From contig JANQDZ010000016.1 of NCBI GenBank assembly GCA_028278645.1, positions 1 to 64,000 on the forward strand: a stretch of 64,000 bases of DNA, written 5' to 3'. The notes beneath the pieces were generated by a model. That model did not search any database, was not told where the DNA came from, and saw only the letters and a list, made by a program, of their open reading frames with translations. Position 1 is the first letter of the stretch. Each line of letters starts with the position of its first letter. Source of the DNA: Longimicrobiales bacterium (GTDB taxonomy: Bacteria; Gemmatimonadota; Gemmatimonadetes; Longimicrobiales; Gaopeijiaceae). The translations under genes and the position numbers were made by a program. Below, piece by piece: positions 1-9,896 of this stretch.

Positions 1-1
1 T

Positions 2-388
2 TTCTGGCCTGGGGCCCTCACGTTGATACTGGAGGATCCCGAGGGTCGTTTTCCGGAAGGGGTGCGGAGTGATGGAGGGGGAGTGGCGATCCGAGTCAGT
101 CCCCACCCGGTGGCCAAAGCGGTGGTGGAGGCTCTGGATGGCCCGTTGGTATCCACCAGCGCCAACCCCCCGGGAGAAGCTCCGGCCCTCAGTGGCCGTG
201 AAGCGCTGGAAACCGCCTTGGCTCTTGGAGCCGGGGACCGCCTGTGGGTCCTGGAGGGGGGAGCGTTGGGCTCGTCACCACCGTCTACCATCGTCGACTG
301 CACCGGGCCTACGCCCAGGGTCGTGAGGGCTGGGTCCCTGGCGGTGGAACGTCTGAGGTGTGTAGTGGCGAATGTCCATGAAGAATAA
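2..388 (+). CDS. tsaC: Threonylcarbamoyl-AMP synthase (Sua5/TsaC), C-terminal part
   Basis: The gene enters from the left edge, so its start is missing. The open frame begins at base 2 with FWPGALTLIL, matching the WPGPLT motif of the Sua5/YciO/YrdC family, followed by the PLVSTSANPPGEAP segment and STIVD, all family landmarks. These enzymes make threonylcarbamoyl-AMP from threonine, bicarbonate and ATP for the t6A37 modification of ANN-decoding tRNAs. The stop overlaps the next gene by 17 bases, suggesting co-translation with the phosphatase, a common neighbour of Sua5. There is no room for a full Sua5 extra domain after the catalytic part, so the short TsaC-like form is likely. Confidence 0.85.
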   Translation, partial: FWPGALTLILEDPEGRFPEGVRSDGGGVAIRVSPHPVAKAVVEALDGPLVSTSANPPGEAPALSGREALETALALGAGDRLWVLEGGALGSSPPSTIVDCTGPTPRVVRAGSLAVERLRCVVANVHEE

Positions 389-899
389 TCACGTAAAAAG
401 GGACCCTACGACCCTTCGGATTCTGTTTGTCTGCACCGGAAACACCTGTCGGAGTCCCATGGCGGAAGGCATCGCGAAAGGGCTCTTAGGGGACCGGGCC
501 GTCGAGTCCGTGGAGGTTCGCTCGGCAGGGACCCACGCAGCCGACGGGTCCCCAGCTAGCGGGGGCGCCCTGAGGGCGGCTACTCGCCATGGCTGGTCTC
601 TCGAATCCCATCGTTCCACCTTTCTCTCGGGTGATCTGGTGGACTGGGCCGATCTGATTCTTGTCATGGGGCCCGGACATCTCCATCAAGTCGAACGGCT
701 GGGAGGAGGGGAAAAAGTGGCCCTTTTGGGAGAATATGCCTCCGGTGAAAGCGGTGACGGCTCGGGGATGTCCACCACTCACCTGGCAATCCCGGATCCG
801 TTTGGCGGCAACGATGCGCGATATGAACAGACCTATCAAACCCTTGATCGGTACGTAACCATGGCCTTGAGGAGACTGTCGGAAGGTTCGGAAGGATGA
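372..899 (+). CDS. Low-molecular-weight protein tyrosine phosphatase
   Basis: A protein of 175 aa. The P-loop CTGNTCRS lies at residues 21-28 with nucleophile C21 and R27, and the general-acid loop PDPFGG carries D142, both diagnostic of the LMW-PTP family (Wzb/Etp/YwlE). Such enzymes dephosphorylate protein tyrosine, or arginine in the YwlE branch; which one cannot be told here. No arsenate-reductase resolving-cysteine pattern is obvious. It overlaps the upstream tsaC end and the downstream aroE start (4 bases), so it sits inside a tight operon. The first ~15 residues are poorly conserved and a later start is possible. Confidence 0.9.
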   Translation: MSMKNNHVKRDPTTLRILFVCTGNTCRSPMAEGIAKGLLGDRAVESVEVRSAGTHAADGSPASGGALRAATRHGWSLESHRSTFLSGDLVDWADLILVMGPGHLHQVERLGGGEKVALLGEYASGESGDGSGMSTTHLAIPDPFGGNDARYEQTYQTLDRYVTMALRRLSEGSEG

Positions 900-1738
900 C
901 GCCTCGAATCACTGCCCGGACCCGGGTCTTTGCGCTGATCGGTGATCCGGTTGCCCACTCATCCTCCCCAATCATCCAGAACGCTGCAATGAGGGATTTG
1001 GGGTTGGACGGGGTTTATGTGGCCCTGCAGACACGATTGGACGAGATGATCGGCTCGGTTCGCGGCCTCGCCACCAGTGGAGGGGGAGGAAACATCACCC
1101 TCCCGCATAAGGAAAAAGCCGCCACCATGGTCGATGTCCGCTCCACCGCTGTGAAGCGGACCGGGGCCTGCAACACGTTCTGGTACCAGGACGGACAAAT
1201 CCACGGGGACAACACCGACGTGGAGGGGTTCTCACGGGCTTTGGAGGCCTTTTTGGGCGGCCCTCCCGGCGGGAAAACGGTTCTGATGCTGGGAGCGGGT
1301 GGTGCTGCTCGGGCGTGCCTGGTGGCCTTGATGGATGGGGGGGTGGAGGAGGTCCATCTCCTGAACAGAACCCGGGATCGGGCTCGAGTAGTGGCCCGAC
1401 GAATCGGGGGAGCCCGGGCCAGGGTGCTGGACGACCCTCGAAAGGCCGACCACCGGGACTACGACCTGGTTGTGAACACCACCCGGCTGGGCCTGGATCC
1501 CGAGGATCCTCTTCCTTTTGACCTCCGCCGCCTAGGCCGGGCCGGAGCGGTGATGGATCTGGTCTATCTTCCTGAACCTACGCCGTTCGTGAAGGCAGCC
1601 CAGGAGCTGGGTATTCGTGCCGACGACGGGATGGAAATGCTGGTCCAGCAGGGTGCGGTGTCCTTCGAACGATGGTGGGGAAGAATACCGTCGGTGGAAG
1701 TCATGAAATCGGCTCTTCGAGGCACATACGGCCGTTGA
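896..1738 (+). CDS. aroE: Shikimate dehydrogenase
   Basis: A 280-residue protein that reduces 3-dehydroshikimate to shikimate with NADPH in the aromatic amino acid pathway. Seen: the N-terminal GDPVAHSSSP substrate-binding segment (residues 17-25), NITLPHK with catalytic K72, GDNTD with catalytic D108, a Rossmann GAGGAARA motif (133-140) and a NRTRDRA NADP-selecting region after it. Length matches the AroE family. The start overlaps the phosphatase stop as ATGA; its TGA overlaps a TTG start of comF. Confidence 0.95.
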   Translation: MTPRITARTRVFALIGDPVAHSSSPIIQNAAMRDLGLDGVYVALQTRLDEMIGSVRGLATSGGGGNITLPHKEKAATMVDVRSTAVKRTGACNTFWYQDGQIHGDNTDVEGFSRALEAFLGGPPGGKTVLMLGAGGAARACLVALMDGGVEEVHLLNRTRDRARVVARRIGGARARVLDDPRKADHRDYDLVVNTTRLGLDPEDPLPFDLRRLGRAGAVMDLVYLPEPTPFVKAAQELGIRADDGMEMLVQQGAVSFERWWGRIPSVEVMKSALRGTYGR

Positions 1739-2496
1739 ACCTCGCTGCGCTCACGAAAGACCTGACCGACCTCTTTTTGCCCCGGGGCTGTCTGGGCTGT
1801 AGAGATCGGATTCCTCCCGAGGAGGGCGATGGCCTGGTCTGCCCTCGGTGCCTGACGCTCCTGCGCCCACCCCCCAGTCCCCGGTGCCTCCGCTGTGACG
1901 CCCCTTTCGGGACGGGGCGGCCCAAGGGTGCTCCCTGCATGGAGTGCGCCGGTTGGCCCGAGGTATTGGTTTCGGCCAGGGCCGCTGTGGTGCTGGAGCC
2001 GCCGGCCGACGCCCTGGTCTACGCTCTGAAGTACGACGGGTGGAGAGCGCTAGGGGGTTTGATGGGCGGACGGATGGCCCGGGTCTGCCCCGGGGACCTA
2101 GCGGATCCGCTCATCGTCCCGGTGCCCACCACTCCCGGACGTCAGCGGACCAGGGGATACAACCAGGCCCTCGTTCTGGCCGAGACGGTGGCCGAGGAGC
2201 TGGGGGAGGAGGTTTCGGAGGTTCTGAGTCGGCCCAGAGGTCGGACACAAGTGGCTCTGGGGCCCTCTGAGAGACGGGTCAACGTGGAGGAGTCGTTCGT
2301 GGCAGTTCGGGACCCCGGCTCCCGAATTCGGGGGCGTGCCGTTATCCTGATAGACGATGTCCTGACCACGGGAGCAACGGCCCTTTCGGCAACGGCGGCT
2401 CTGGCTGGGGAAGGGGCCTCTTCCGTGCACCTTTTGACGTTTGCCCGCGCCCTCCCTTTTGGTGGGCCACGGCGACGAACGGCTGGTGTTTCCTGA
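1735..2496 (+). CDS. comF: ComF-family phosphoribosyltransferase-like protein
   Basis: The N-terminal part carries a CxxC...CxxC zinc ribbon (GCLGC, CPRC, CLRC, CMEC) and the C-terminal part carries the PRPP-binding loop VILIDDVLTTGAT, the two halves of ComF/GntX proteins. ComF acts in DNA uptake in naturally competent bacteria; in other lineages the role is less clear. I chose the TTG at 1735, which overlaps the aroE stop (TTGA) and begins just before the conserved LTDLFLPRGC segment. An in-frame ATG at 1672 would overlap aroE by 67 bases and is less likely. A DNA-uptake-linked gene is of interest given the cassette array at the other end of the window, but the link is only inference. Confidence 0.85.
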   Translation: MNLAALTKDLTDLFLPRGCLGCRDRIPPEEGDGLVCPRCLTLLRPPPSPRCLRCDAPFGTGRPKGAPCMECAGWPEVLVSARAAVVLEPPADALVYALKYDGWRALGGLMGGRMARVCPGDLADPLIVPVPTTPGRQRTRGYNQALVLAETVAEELGEEVSEVLSRPRGRTQVALGPSERRVNVEESFVAVRDPGSRIRGRAVILIDDVLTTGATALSATAALAGEGASSVHLLTFARALPFGGPRRRTAGVS

Positions 2497-2542
2497 TTGT
2501 TGGGCCGCCAAGAAGGCGGCCACACAAACCATCAAAAGTTGA

Positions 2543-3565
<1,023 letters not shown>

Positions 3566-3628
3566 GATTCAGGCTGATCCGAGGCCTCCGGCCCCTGTAA
3601 GGGACCACGGCGGGAGCCGTATAGAGCT

Positions 3629-4210
3629 TTGATGAAGATCAGGGGAGAGGTGGAAGAGTCTTCGAGGAGCAAAACGGACCCTCGGGCCGACTCTGGGCTG
3701 CCACCGGATTTTTCCGAGTGGTTCCGAGATCATCAGCCCACCGTCTACCGGTACGTCCGCTTCCGAATCGCGAACCGTGAGGCCGCGGAGGACGTGACCT
3801 CGCAGGTTTTCATGAAGGCTTTAAAGGCTCTGGATCGGTACGATCCGAACCGTGCGGCTCCCAGGACGTGGCTCCTTCGCATCGCCCGGAATGCCGTCAC
3901 GGACCATCTTCGGTCGCTGAAGCGCCGGTCCTCCCTCCACGTGTCCCTGGATCGTGTTCCGGACCTGGTGGCTGATGTTCCCAGCCAGGAAGAAAGGGTC
4001 CTTAGGGAGGAGCGGATCGAGGCCCTTTTAAACGCGAGCCGTGAGCTCAAGCCCGCCGATCAGGAGATCCTCTCCCTCCGATACGGGGCCGGCTTGGGGA
4101 ATCGGGAGATCGCCGAAGCGTTGAAGATCTCCGGGAACGCTGTGGCGGTTCGACTCCATCGCGCCCTGGCCCGCCTCAAGGTAGTCGTCGAGAAACAGCG
4201 AAGGGATTAA
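3629..4210 (+). CDS. ECF-type RNA polymerase sigma factor
   Basis: A 193-aa sigma-70 family protein with only regions 2 and 4. Region 2 lies around residues 30-90 (YRYVRFRIANREAAEDVTSQ, RTWLLRIARN) and region 4 around 135-185 (LKPADQEILSLRYG, NREIAEALKISGNAVAVRL), a helix-turn-helix. It directs RNA polymerase to a dedicated regulon. The next gene, 13 bases on, is a single-pass membrane protein in the position of an anti-sigma factor. The pair splits gap from pgk, so it may be co-transcribed with glycolytic genes. Confidence 0.92.
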   Translation: MMKIRGEVEESSRSKTDPRADSGLPPDFSEWFRDHQPTVYRYVRFRIANREAAEDVTSQVFMKALKALDRYDPNRAAPRTWLLRIARNAVTDHLRSLKRRSSLHVSLDRVPDLVADVPSQEERVLREERIEALLNASRELKPADQEILSLRYGAGLGNREIAEALKISGNAVAVRLHRALARLKVVVEKQRRD

Positions 4211-4223
4211 GGAAGAACGATAG

Positions 4224-5030
4224 ATGACGAAACCTAACGAGCCTCCTGACAAGGACTTCAGAGCTACGCTTCCAGCTGATTTGCAGGCCCTCGACAGGGA
4301 GCTGTCGGGGATCCGCATTGAGGAGCGCCCGTCGTTCGGGCCGGAGCTGGAGGGTGAGTTGGCGGAAGCTTGGAGGGCCCATCAAGCGTCCCGAGGCGAA
4401 GCTCGCCCGAGGTGGCGCCGGACCCTCCTGGCGGCGGCGGTGGCGGGACTCATGATTGCGGGAGTAGCGGTCCCCGGGGCCCGAGCGGCTGTACTGGGCC
4501 TGGTCCGGACCGTGGCGGAGGAGGCCTTCCCCAACTTCTTCGGACCCGAAGAGCAGGCTGAGGTACAACTACCGGAGATCGAGGTCACTGAACCGGCTTC
4601 GCCGGAGCCTGAAACGGAGGTGGTGGTTTCCGCAGCGGACCCCTTCGAGGAACCTGAGCCGCCGGTTCACCAATTCTCCACCCTACCGGAGGTTCCAACC
4701 ACCTTGCCGGAACTCCTGTCAAGGAGGGAAGCCGAGCAGATTATCGCTGCCGAGTACCCGGCTGAATTGAAGGAAGCGGGGGTCGGCGGCTCGGTGGAGT
4801 TACAGTTCTGGGTGACCTCCATGGGTATGGTCGAGAACATCAGCTTTCAAAACGGGTCGAGCCACCTTCAGCTGAACTTCGCGGCCGCCCGGGCTGCTCA
4901 GAAGTTCCAGTTCAAACCCGCCACGGTGAACGGCGTACCGGTGGGCACCCTGGTAAAAGTCACGGTTCATTTCCACGCCATGACGGGGCAGGGTGGTTTC
5001 GCCCCCGACACCAGCACGTCGGGGGGTTAA
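4224..5030 (+). CDS. Single-pass membrane protein with TonB C-terminal domain
   Basis: A 268-aa protein. Residues 1-66 are a charged cytoplasmic part, 67-90 a hydrophobic segment preceded by RPRWRR, then a Pro/Glu-rich periplasmic linker (about 110-170) and a C-terminal domain that looks like the TonB C-terminus (EYPAELKEAGVGGSVELQFWV near residues 175-195, then FQFKPATVNGVPV). Its place right after an ECF sigma factor suggests the N-terminal part could bind the sigma factor, giving a sigma regulator with a TonB-type sensing domain. That function is inference. It contains no zinc-finger anti-sigma motif. A strong terminator follows. Confidence 0.75.
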   Translation: MTKPNEPPDKDFRATLPADLQALDRELSGIRIEERPSFGPELEGELAEAWRAHQASRGEARPRWRRTLLAAAVAGLMIAGVAVPGARAAVLGLVRTVAEEAFPNFFGPEEQAEVQLPEIEVTEPASPEPETEVVVSAADPFEEPEPPVHQFSTLPEVPTTLPELLSRREAEQIIAAEYPAELKEAGVGGSVELQFWVTSMGMVENISFQNGSSHLQLNFAAARAAQKFQFKPATVNGVPVGTLVKVTVHFHAMTGQGGFAPDTSTSGG

Positions 5031-5054
5031 CCCCTACCTCTTCCGAAGTCTTTT

Positions 5055-5093
5055 CCCCTCCGGTCTCCCGTTGTGAGGCCGGAGGGGCTTTTC
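5055..5093 (+). terminator. Intrinsic terminator after the sigma/TonB pair
   Basis: A 9-bp perfect stem, CCCCTCCGG (5055-5063) with CCGGAGGGG (5079-5087), is followed by CTTTTCT. It separates the sigma/TonB genes from pgk, so pgk probably has its own promoter. Confidence 0.85.
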
Positions 5094-5145
5094 TATGTTC
5101 CACGGCACCTCCCAGAGCCGTTCAATCCATTGGAGTTACCCTGAG

Positions 5146-6366
5146 ATGTTAGCAAAAACGGTTGCCGACCTCCCGGACCACCGGATCGCGGGATCCAGGA
5201 TCCTGGTCCGGGTGGATTTTAACGTCCCGCTGGACTCGGACCGAAAGATCACGGACGACATCAGGATCGTTCGGGCCCTTCCGACCCTCTCCTACCTCCT
5301 GGAGCGTGGCGGCAGGTTGGTGGTGACGTCCCACCTGGGTCGGCCAAAAGGGGTGGACCCGGTTTTCTCCCTCAGACCAGTGGCGGAACACCTGGACAGC
5401 CTCCTGGACTTCCCGGTTCTCTTTTGCCCCGAGCTGATCGGTCCGGAGGCACAAAAGGCCGTTGACGCCCTGCAGGGCGGAGAGCTCCTGCTCCTTGAAA
5501 ACACTCGCTTCCACAAGGGAGAGAAGAAGAACGACCCGGAGCTTTCCAAAGCCCTGGCGGACCTCTGCGACCTTTTTGTGAATGATGCGTTCGGGACGGC
5601 CCACCGGGCCCACGCCTCAACTGTCGGAGCGGCCCAGGTGCTGAGAGAGCGGGGGAGGGAAGCGGTGGGAGGGTTCCTCATGGAGAAGGAGCTCAGGTAC
5701 CTGGGCATGGCCCTGGAAGATCCGGATCGGCCTTTTGTGGCTGTCCTCGGCGGGGCGAAGATCTCCGGGAAGATCGAGGTGATTCAAACCCTCCTTCCCA
5801 AGGTCGATCGGCTCATCATCGGCGGCGCCATGGCCAACACCTTCTTTGAGGCCCTCGGCCTGGAAACAGGGAACTCCCTGGTGGAGGAGGAGCGGGTGGA
5901 GGTGGCTCGGGGCACCCTAGAGGAAGCCGGGGAGAAGCTACTACTTCCCGTGGACTGCGTGGTAGCCCCAGAAATCTCGGCTGACGCCCAAATCCGGGAG
6001 GTAGAGCGGGCTTTGGTGGAGCCCGGCGAGATGATCGGCGATATCGGGTCCGGGAGCCGGGCTCTCTTCGCCGATGCCCTCTCCGGCGCCGGAACGGTGG
6101 TCTGGAACGGACCCATGGGGGTCTTCGAGATGGCGCCCTTCGCCGGTGGGACCCTAGCATTGGCCGAAGCGGTAGCAGCGGTCTCGGACCAGGGTGGAAC
6201 CACCGTCGTTGGAGGCGGTGACTCCGCGTCAGCGGCAGAGAAGGCGGGGGTGGCGGACCGCCTCTCCCACGTGTCCACAGGGGGAGGGGCGTCCCTGGAG
6301 TTCCTTTCCGGGGCTGTCCTCCCGGGTGTCGCGGCCTTGGACAAAAAAGAAGGGAGCCCATCGTGA
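5146..6366 (+). CDS. pgk: Phosphoglycerate kinase
   Basis: A protein of 406 aa that transfers the acyl phosphate of 1,3-bisphosphoglycerate to ADP. Seen: RVDFNVPLD near the N-terminus, TSHLGRPKG, the hinge region GGAKISGKIEV, WNGPMGVFE and GGGDSASAAEKAG, then STGGGASLE at the C-terminus. I chose ATG 5146, preceded by TGGAG, because an upstream in-frame ATG at 5095 lies inside the preceding terminator region. The stop overlaps the tpiA start by four bases. Confidence 0.97.
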   Translation: MLAKTVADLPDHRIAGSRILVRVDFNVPLDSDRKITDDIRIVRALPTLSYLLERGGRLVVTSHLGRPKGVDPVFSLRPVAEHLDSLLDFPVLFCPELIGPEAQKAVDALQGGELLLLENTRFHKGEKKNDPELSKALADLCDLFVNDAFGTAHRAHASTVGAAQVLRERGREAVGGFLMEKELRYLGMALEDPDRPFVAVLGGAKISGKIEVIQTLLPKVDRLIIGGAMANTFFEALGLETGNSLVEEERVEVARGTLEEAGEKLLLPVDCVVAPEISADAQIREVERALVEPGEMIGDIGSGSRALFADALSGAGTVVWNGPMGVFEMAPFAGGTLALAEAVAAVSDQGGTTVVGGGDSASAAEKAGVADRLSHVSTGGGASLEFLSGAVLPGVAALDKKEGSPS

Positions 6367-7130
6367 CCGGAAAGCCTGTGATCGCGGGGAACTGGAAGAT
6401 GAACCTCACACCGGACGAGGTCCGGGAGTTCTTTCAGAATTTCCGACCGGATTTCCAGGACCGGGGCCAACCGGAATTGCTGGTCTTTCCGTCGTCCGTA
6501 TCCCTCTTCGCCGCCCAGGTGGCTCTTCCGCAGGCACCCTCGATTTCGGTGGGGGTCCAGAACATCCATTGGGAATCGGCAGGGGCCTTCACGGGCGAAA
6601 TCTCCGCTCCCCTGGCGCGGGCAGCCGGAGCAACCCATACCCTCATTGGCCACTCGGAACGGCGCCACGTTTTTGGGGAAACCGATGAGGACGTTTCCCG
6701 AAAGACCAAAGCGGCGTTCGGGGCCGATCTGGTCCCGGTGATTTGCGTAGGGGAGGAGCTGGACGAGAGGACGGCCGGCCGCCTGACGGAGGTGATCGTG
6801 GGCCAGCTGGACGCGGTCCTGCCGTCCCTCCAGGGGGCCCGAGGGCGGGAGTACCTCTTGGCCTACGAGCCGGTGTGGGCCATCGGAACCGGTGAAACGG
6901 CCACTCCGGAGGACGCTTCGGAGGCGCATGCGATCCTCCGAGAGCGCTTGAAAGAGGTTTTGGGGGAGGACGAGGGGATGCGGGCGCCCATCCTTTATGG
7001 AGGGAGCGTGAAGCCAGGGAATGCCTCGGATCTCCTAAAGGCACCGGACGTCGGCGGCGTTCTGGTGGGGGGAGCCAGCCTCGACCCCGACTCCTTCGCT
7101 GGGATCGCTGAAGCCGGGGCGTTCATCTGA
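6363..7130 (+). CDS. tpiA: Triosephosphate isomerase
   Basis: A 255-residue protein that interconverts dihydroxyacetone phosphate and glyceraldehyde-3-phosphate. Seen: AGNWKMN at the N-terminus (catalytic Lys), IGHSERR (catalytic His), AYEPVWAIGTG (catalytic Glu) and the phosphate-binding YGGSVKPGN. It starts with GTG overlapping the pgk stop, a translationally coupled pair. Confidence 0.97.
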   Translation: MTGKPVIAGNWKMNLTPDEVREFFQNFRPDFQDRGQPELLVFPSSVSLFAAQVALPQAPSISVGVQNIHWESAGAFTGEISAPLARAAGATHTLIGHSERRHVFGETDEDVSRKTKAAFGADLVPVICVGEELDERTAGRLTEVIVGQLDAVLPSLQGARGREYLLAYEPVWAIGTGETATPEDASEAHAILRERLKEVLGEDEGMRAPILYGGSVKPGNASDLLKAPDVGGVLVGGASLDPDSFAGIAEAGAFI

Positions 7131-7231
7131 GTCTCCGATTTTTCAAGCCTTTGGGGCCCAAAAGGCGTTGACACGCCTCCGATCTCCGAAGAGTTTTACA
7201 TGCTGTGCCATACTTTAAAGGGACTGGGGTG

Positions 7232-7648
7232 ATGTACGGTTTTCTGCTGGCTCTTCTGGTGCTCGACGGACTGTTTCTGGGTGTCGTGATCCTTCTCCAA
7301 TCGGGAAAGGGAGGCGGCCTTGCAGCCATGGGTGGTGGCGCTGCCGCGACTGAGGGAATCCTCGGCGGGAGGCAAGCGACCACGGTTTTGACCCGGGCCA
7401 CCTGGATAGCGGGGGGCACGTTCATGGGCCTGGCCCTCGTTTTGTCTATCATGTCGTCACGTGCGGAGATACCTCAGTCCATTCTCCTGGACGATCTCCA
7501 ACAAGCTCCAGCGGCTCCGGCACCCATTCTTCCGGGTATGACGGACACCCCTGGGGAAACCAGTGGGGAAACCGGTGGGCAAACCGGCGAAGTCGGCGGT
7601 GACCCGGGAACCACCGGCTCCACCGATGGAGAAACCGGGGGAATCTGA
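7232..7648 (+). CDS. secG: Protein translocase subunit SecG
   Basis: A protein of 138 aa. Two hydrophobic segments (about residues 2-22 and 52-72) flank the conserved loop LLQSGKGGGLAAMGGG, which identifies SecG, an accessory subunit of SecYEG. After the second membrane segment comes a long acidic Gly/Glu/Thr-rich tail with GETxGE repeats. I preferred ATG 7232 (AAAGGGACTGGGG upstream) over an in-frame GTG at 7205. secG following tpiA is a widely conserved order. Confidence 0.9.
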   Translation: MYGFLLALLVLDGLFLGVVILLQSGKGGGLAAMGGGAAATEGILGGRQATTVLTRATWIAGGTFMGLALVLSIMSSRAEIPQSILLDDLQQAPAAPAPILPGMTDTPGETSGETGGQTGEVGGDPGTTGSTDGETGGI

Positions 7649-7747
7649 CTTCCTCCGGAGGATCGGTAAGGGAAGACCTTGTAGGGCCCAGCTTCAGTCG
7701 TTACGCACGTCTCCGGATCGGAAATATCGAAAGCGGGAGGGATTAAG

Positions 7748-9232
7748 GTGGCACGGATTGAAGTGCCCATGCCCCAGATGGGTGAGTCCATCGCTGAGGG
7801 TACGGTCTCGAAGTGGCTAAAACAGGTCGGAGACCAGGTGCAGCGGGACGAAGCGATTCTCGAGATCTCCACTGATAAGGTCGATGCCGAGATCCCCTCC
7901 CCGTCTGAGGGTGTGCTCGTGGAAGTTCTCGTCCAGGAGGGAGAAACAGTGGAGGTAGGAACCACCGTCGCCTATATCGATCCTGAGGCTTCCCCCGGCG
8001 ATGCCGCTTCTCCTCCCGCACAAACTCAACTGGAAGAACCGGCTCCGGAGGCAGTTCCGGCTCTGGAGGCAGCTCCGGCTCTGGAGGCAGCCCCGGCACC
8101 AGAGGTCTCCTCCCAGCCCCAACCCGCCCAGCCAGCGGAGGCGGGTCCGGTAGGCGCGGAAGACCCGTCGGGGGCCGGAGAGCTCGATTCCGAGGAAGCC
8201 GGGACGGAGCGGGAGAGGCTTCGTGCAAGATCCACTCCGGTGGTGAGGAAGATCGCTGAGGAGCACGGCATCGACCTTTCCATGGTGCCAGGGACCGGCC
8301 ATCTCGGGCGGGTCACGAAAGGCGACATCATGTCTTTCATCGAGTCCGAGGAGGCCACCGTTCCTACCCCTGAAGCCGCTCCCGTAACCTCCCCCTCTGT
8401 TGCGGCACCCCCGTCCACCCAACCTTTTGCGCCCCCGGTTACACCGGCTGTGGCGCCATCCCAGGCGCCTTCCGACCTCTGGAAGACCTTCTACAGCCAG
8501 GTCCAACATCCCGAGTTCCCCATCCGGGAGGCCGATCGGGTGGAAGCCATGGACAAGATCCGACGGCTCACCGCCGAGCACATGGTCCTGGCCAAGCGTG
8601 TTTCTCCCCACGTCCACTCCTTCATCGAGATCGACTTCACGCAGATCGACAACATGCGGCGGGTGAACAAGGCAAAATGGGCGGAACAGGGCGCAAAAGT
8701 GTCGTTCACTGCGTTTGTCGTCTGGGCGGTGTCCCGGGTGCTCCGGGAGTTCCCGGTGCTCAACGGCACGATATCGGGGAACAACCTGATCTTCCGTGGG
8801 AACGTGAATATCGGCGTGGCTGTTGATCTGGACCCGGGCCTCATCGTGCCGGTGATCCACGACGCGGACGAACTGAGCCTCGTGGGTATCGGGAAGCGGA
8901 TCATTGATCTCGCCGATCGGGCTCGGAGCAGGAGGCTGAATCCCGAAGAAATTCAGGGCGCCACCTTCTCCATCACCAACCCGGGTGTTCTCGGTACCAT
9001 GGCCGGCATGCCCATCATCCCCAAAGGGACCAACGGGATCCTGGGTACCGGTGCCATCGAGAAGAGGGTCGTGGTGGTAGAAGACCCGGATACCGGGACT
9101 GATTTGATGGCCATCAGGAAACGGTCCATCTTCACGTTGGGTTATGACCACCGGATGGTTGACGGAGCAGATGCGGCTCGGTTCTTGGCCCGATTGAAGG
9201 AGCTCATGGAGGGGTTCCCGGAGGATGCCTGA
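7748..9232 (+). CDS. 2-oxoacid dehydrogenase dihydrolipoyl acyltransferase (E2)
   Basis: A 494-residue protein. Residues 1-75 form a lipoyl domain with STDKVDAE, lipoylated lysine K44. A Pro/Ala linker follows, made partly from a short tandem repeat, then a peripheral subunit-binding domain (about 164-200, STPVVRKIAEEHG) and a catalytic acyltransferase domain ending in GYDHRMVDG with H468 and D472. It could belong to pyruvate, 2-oxoglutarate or branched-chain complexes; the sequence alone does not decide and no E1 or E3 gene is adjacent. The start is GTG after AAGGT. It overlaps lipB by eight bases, and lipB supplies the octanoyl group for lipoylation. Confidence 0.93.
   Translation: MARIEVPMPQMGESIAEGTVSKWLKQVGDQVQRDEAILEISTDKVDAEIPSPSEGVLVEVLVQEGETVEVGTTVAYIDPEASPGDAASPPAQTQLEEPAPEAVPALEAAPALEAAPAPEVSSQPQPAQPAEAGPVGAEDPSGAGELDSEEAGTERERLRARSTPVVRKIAEEHGIDLSMVPGTGHLGRVTKGDIMSFIESEEATVPTPEAAPVTSPSVAAPPSTQPFAPPVTPAVAPSQAPSDLWKTFYSQVQHPEFPIREADRVEAMDKIRRLTAEHMVLAKRVSPHVHSFIEIDFTQIDNMRRVNKAKWAEQGAKVSFTAFVVWAVSRVLREFPVLNGTISGNNLIFRGNVNIGVAVDLDPGLIVPVIHDADELSLVGIGKRIIDLADRARSRRLNPEEIQGATFSITNPGVLGTMAGMPIIPKGTNGILGTGAIEKRVVVVEDPDTGTDLMAIRKRSIFTLGYDHRMVDGADAARFLARLKELMEGFPEDA
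8036..8103 (+). repeat. Tandem 18-nt coding repeat in the E2 linker
   Basis: Three to four imperfect copies of an 18-nt unit containing CCGGCTCTGGAGGCAG encode a repeating (P)ALEAAP-like linker between the lipoyl and subunit-binding domains. Such Ala/Pro linkers are flexible swinging arms; copy number may vary between strains. Confidence 0.8.
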
Positions 9233-9896
9233 GGACAGGCTCCCGGCCCTCGAAGTGAGAAAGCTCGGCCGGGTCCCCTATGAAAAGGCGCTGGATCTTC
9301 AAGCGGAGCTGGTGAGTCGGCGGAGGAACCGGGAGATTCCGGACCAACTCCTCCTTCTCGAACACCCCCACGTCATCACCAGGGGCACCTCCTCTCTAGA
9401 ATCCAACCTCCTCCTTTCGGAGGAGGAACTGGCATCCCGGGGGATCCAGCTTTTTGAAGCGGGTCGCGGGGGGGATGTGACCTACCACGGCCCAGGGCAG
9501 CTGGTCGGGTACCCCGTCCTGTCCCTGGCACCAGACAGAAAAGACCTGCACCGTTACCTGAGGGACCTGGAAGAGGTCCTCATCCTCACCCTCCAAGCTT
9601 TCGGAATCCAAGCCGCCCGGGAGGAGGGGCTTACGGGCGTCTGGGTCCCGGAAGGAAAACTCGGCGCCATCGGTGTCCGAGTCTCGTCGGGGTGGATTAC
9701 GTCCCACGGGTTTTCCCTGAACGTAGACACGGATCTGGAGTTCTTCTCAACAACCATCGTACCGTGCGGGATTCAGGGCCGCCCAGTGGCCTCCATGACC
9801 GGGGTCCTGGGGAGACCGATCCGGGTTGGAGAGGTCTTCGATCCACTCCTTATCGCCTTTGAAAGCGTGTTTTCTCGATCCGTTTGTGTTGTCTAG
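9225..9896 (+). CDS. lipB: Octanoyl-[acyl carrier protein]:protein N-octanoyltransferase
   Basis: A 223-residue enzyme that moves octanoate from acyl-ACP to lipoyl domains. Seen: RGGDVTYHGPGQLVGYP (residues 81-97), catalytic lysine K145 in GKLGAIGV and acyl-accepting C181 in IVPCGI. It overlaps the E2 gene, one of its substrates, giving a substrate-enzyme operon. No lipA is visible downstream. The stop codon lies inside a 16-bp perfect palindrome. Confidence 0.95.
   Translation: MPEDRLPALEVRKLGRVPYEKALDLQAELVSRRRNREIPDQLLLLEHPHVITRGTSSLESNLLLSEEELASRGIQLFEAGRGGDVTYHGPGQLVGYPVLSLAPDRKDLHRYLRDLEEVLILTLQAFGIQAAREEGLTGVWVPEGKLGAIGVRVSSGWITSHGFSLNVDTDLEFFSTTIVPCGIQGRPVASMTGVLGRPIRVGEVFDPLLIAFESVFSRSVCVV

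Noticed and set aside
7166-7195. TTGACA upstream of secG as a promoter
   Set aside because: No acceptable -10 at 16-18 bases; the first TACAT is about 22 bases away.
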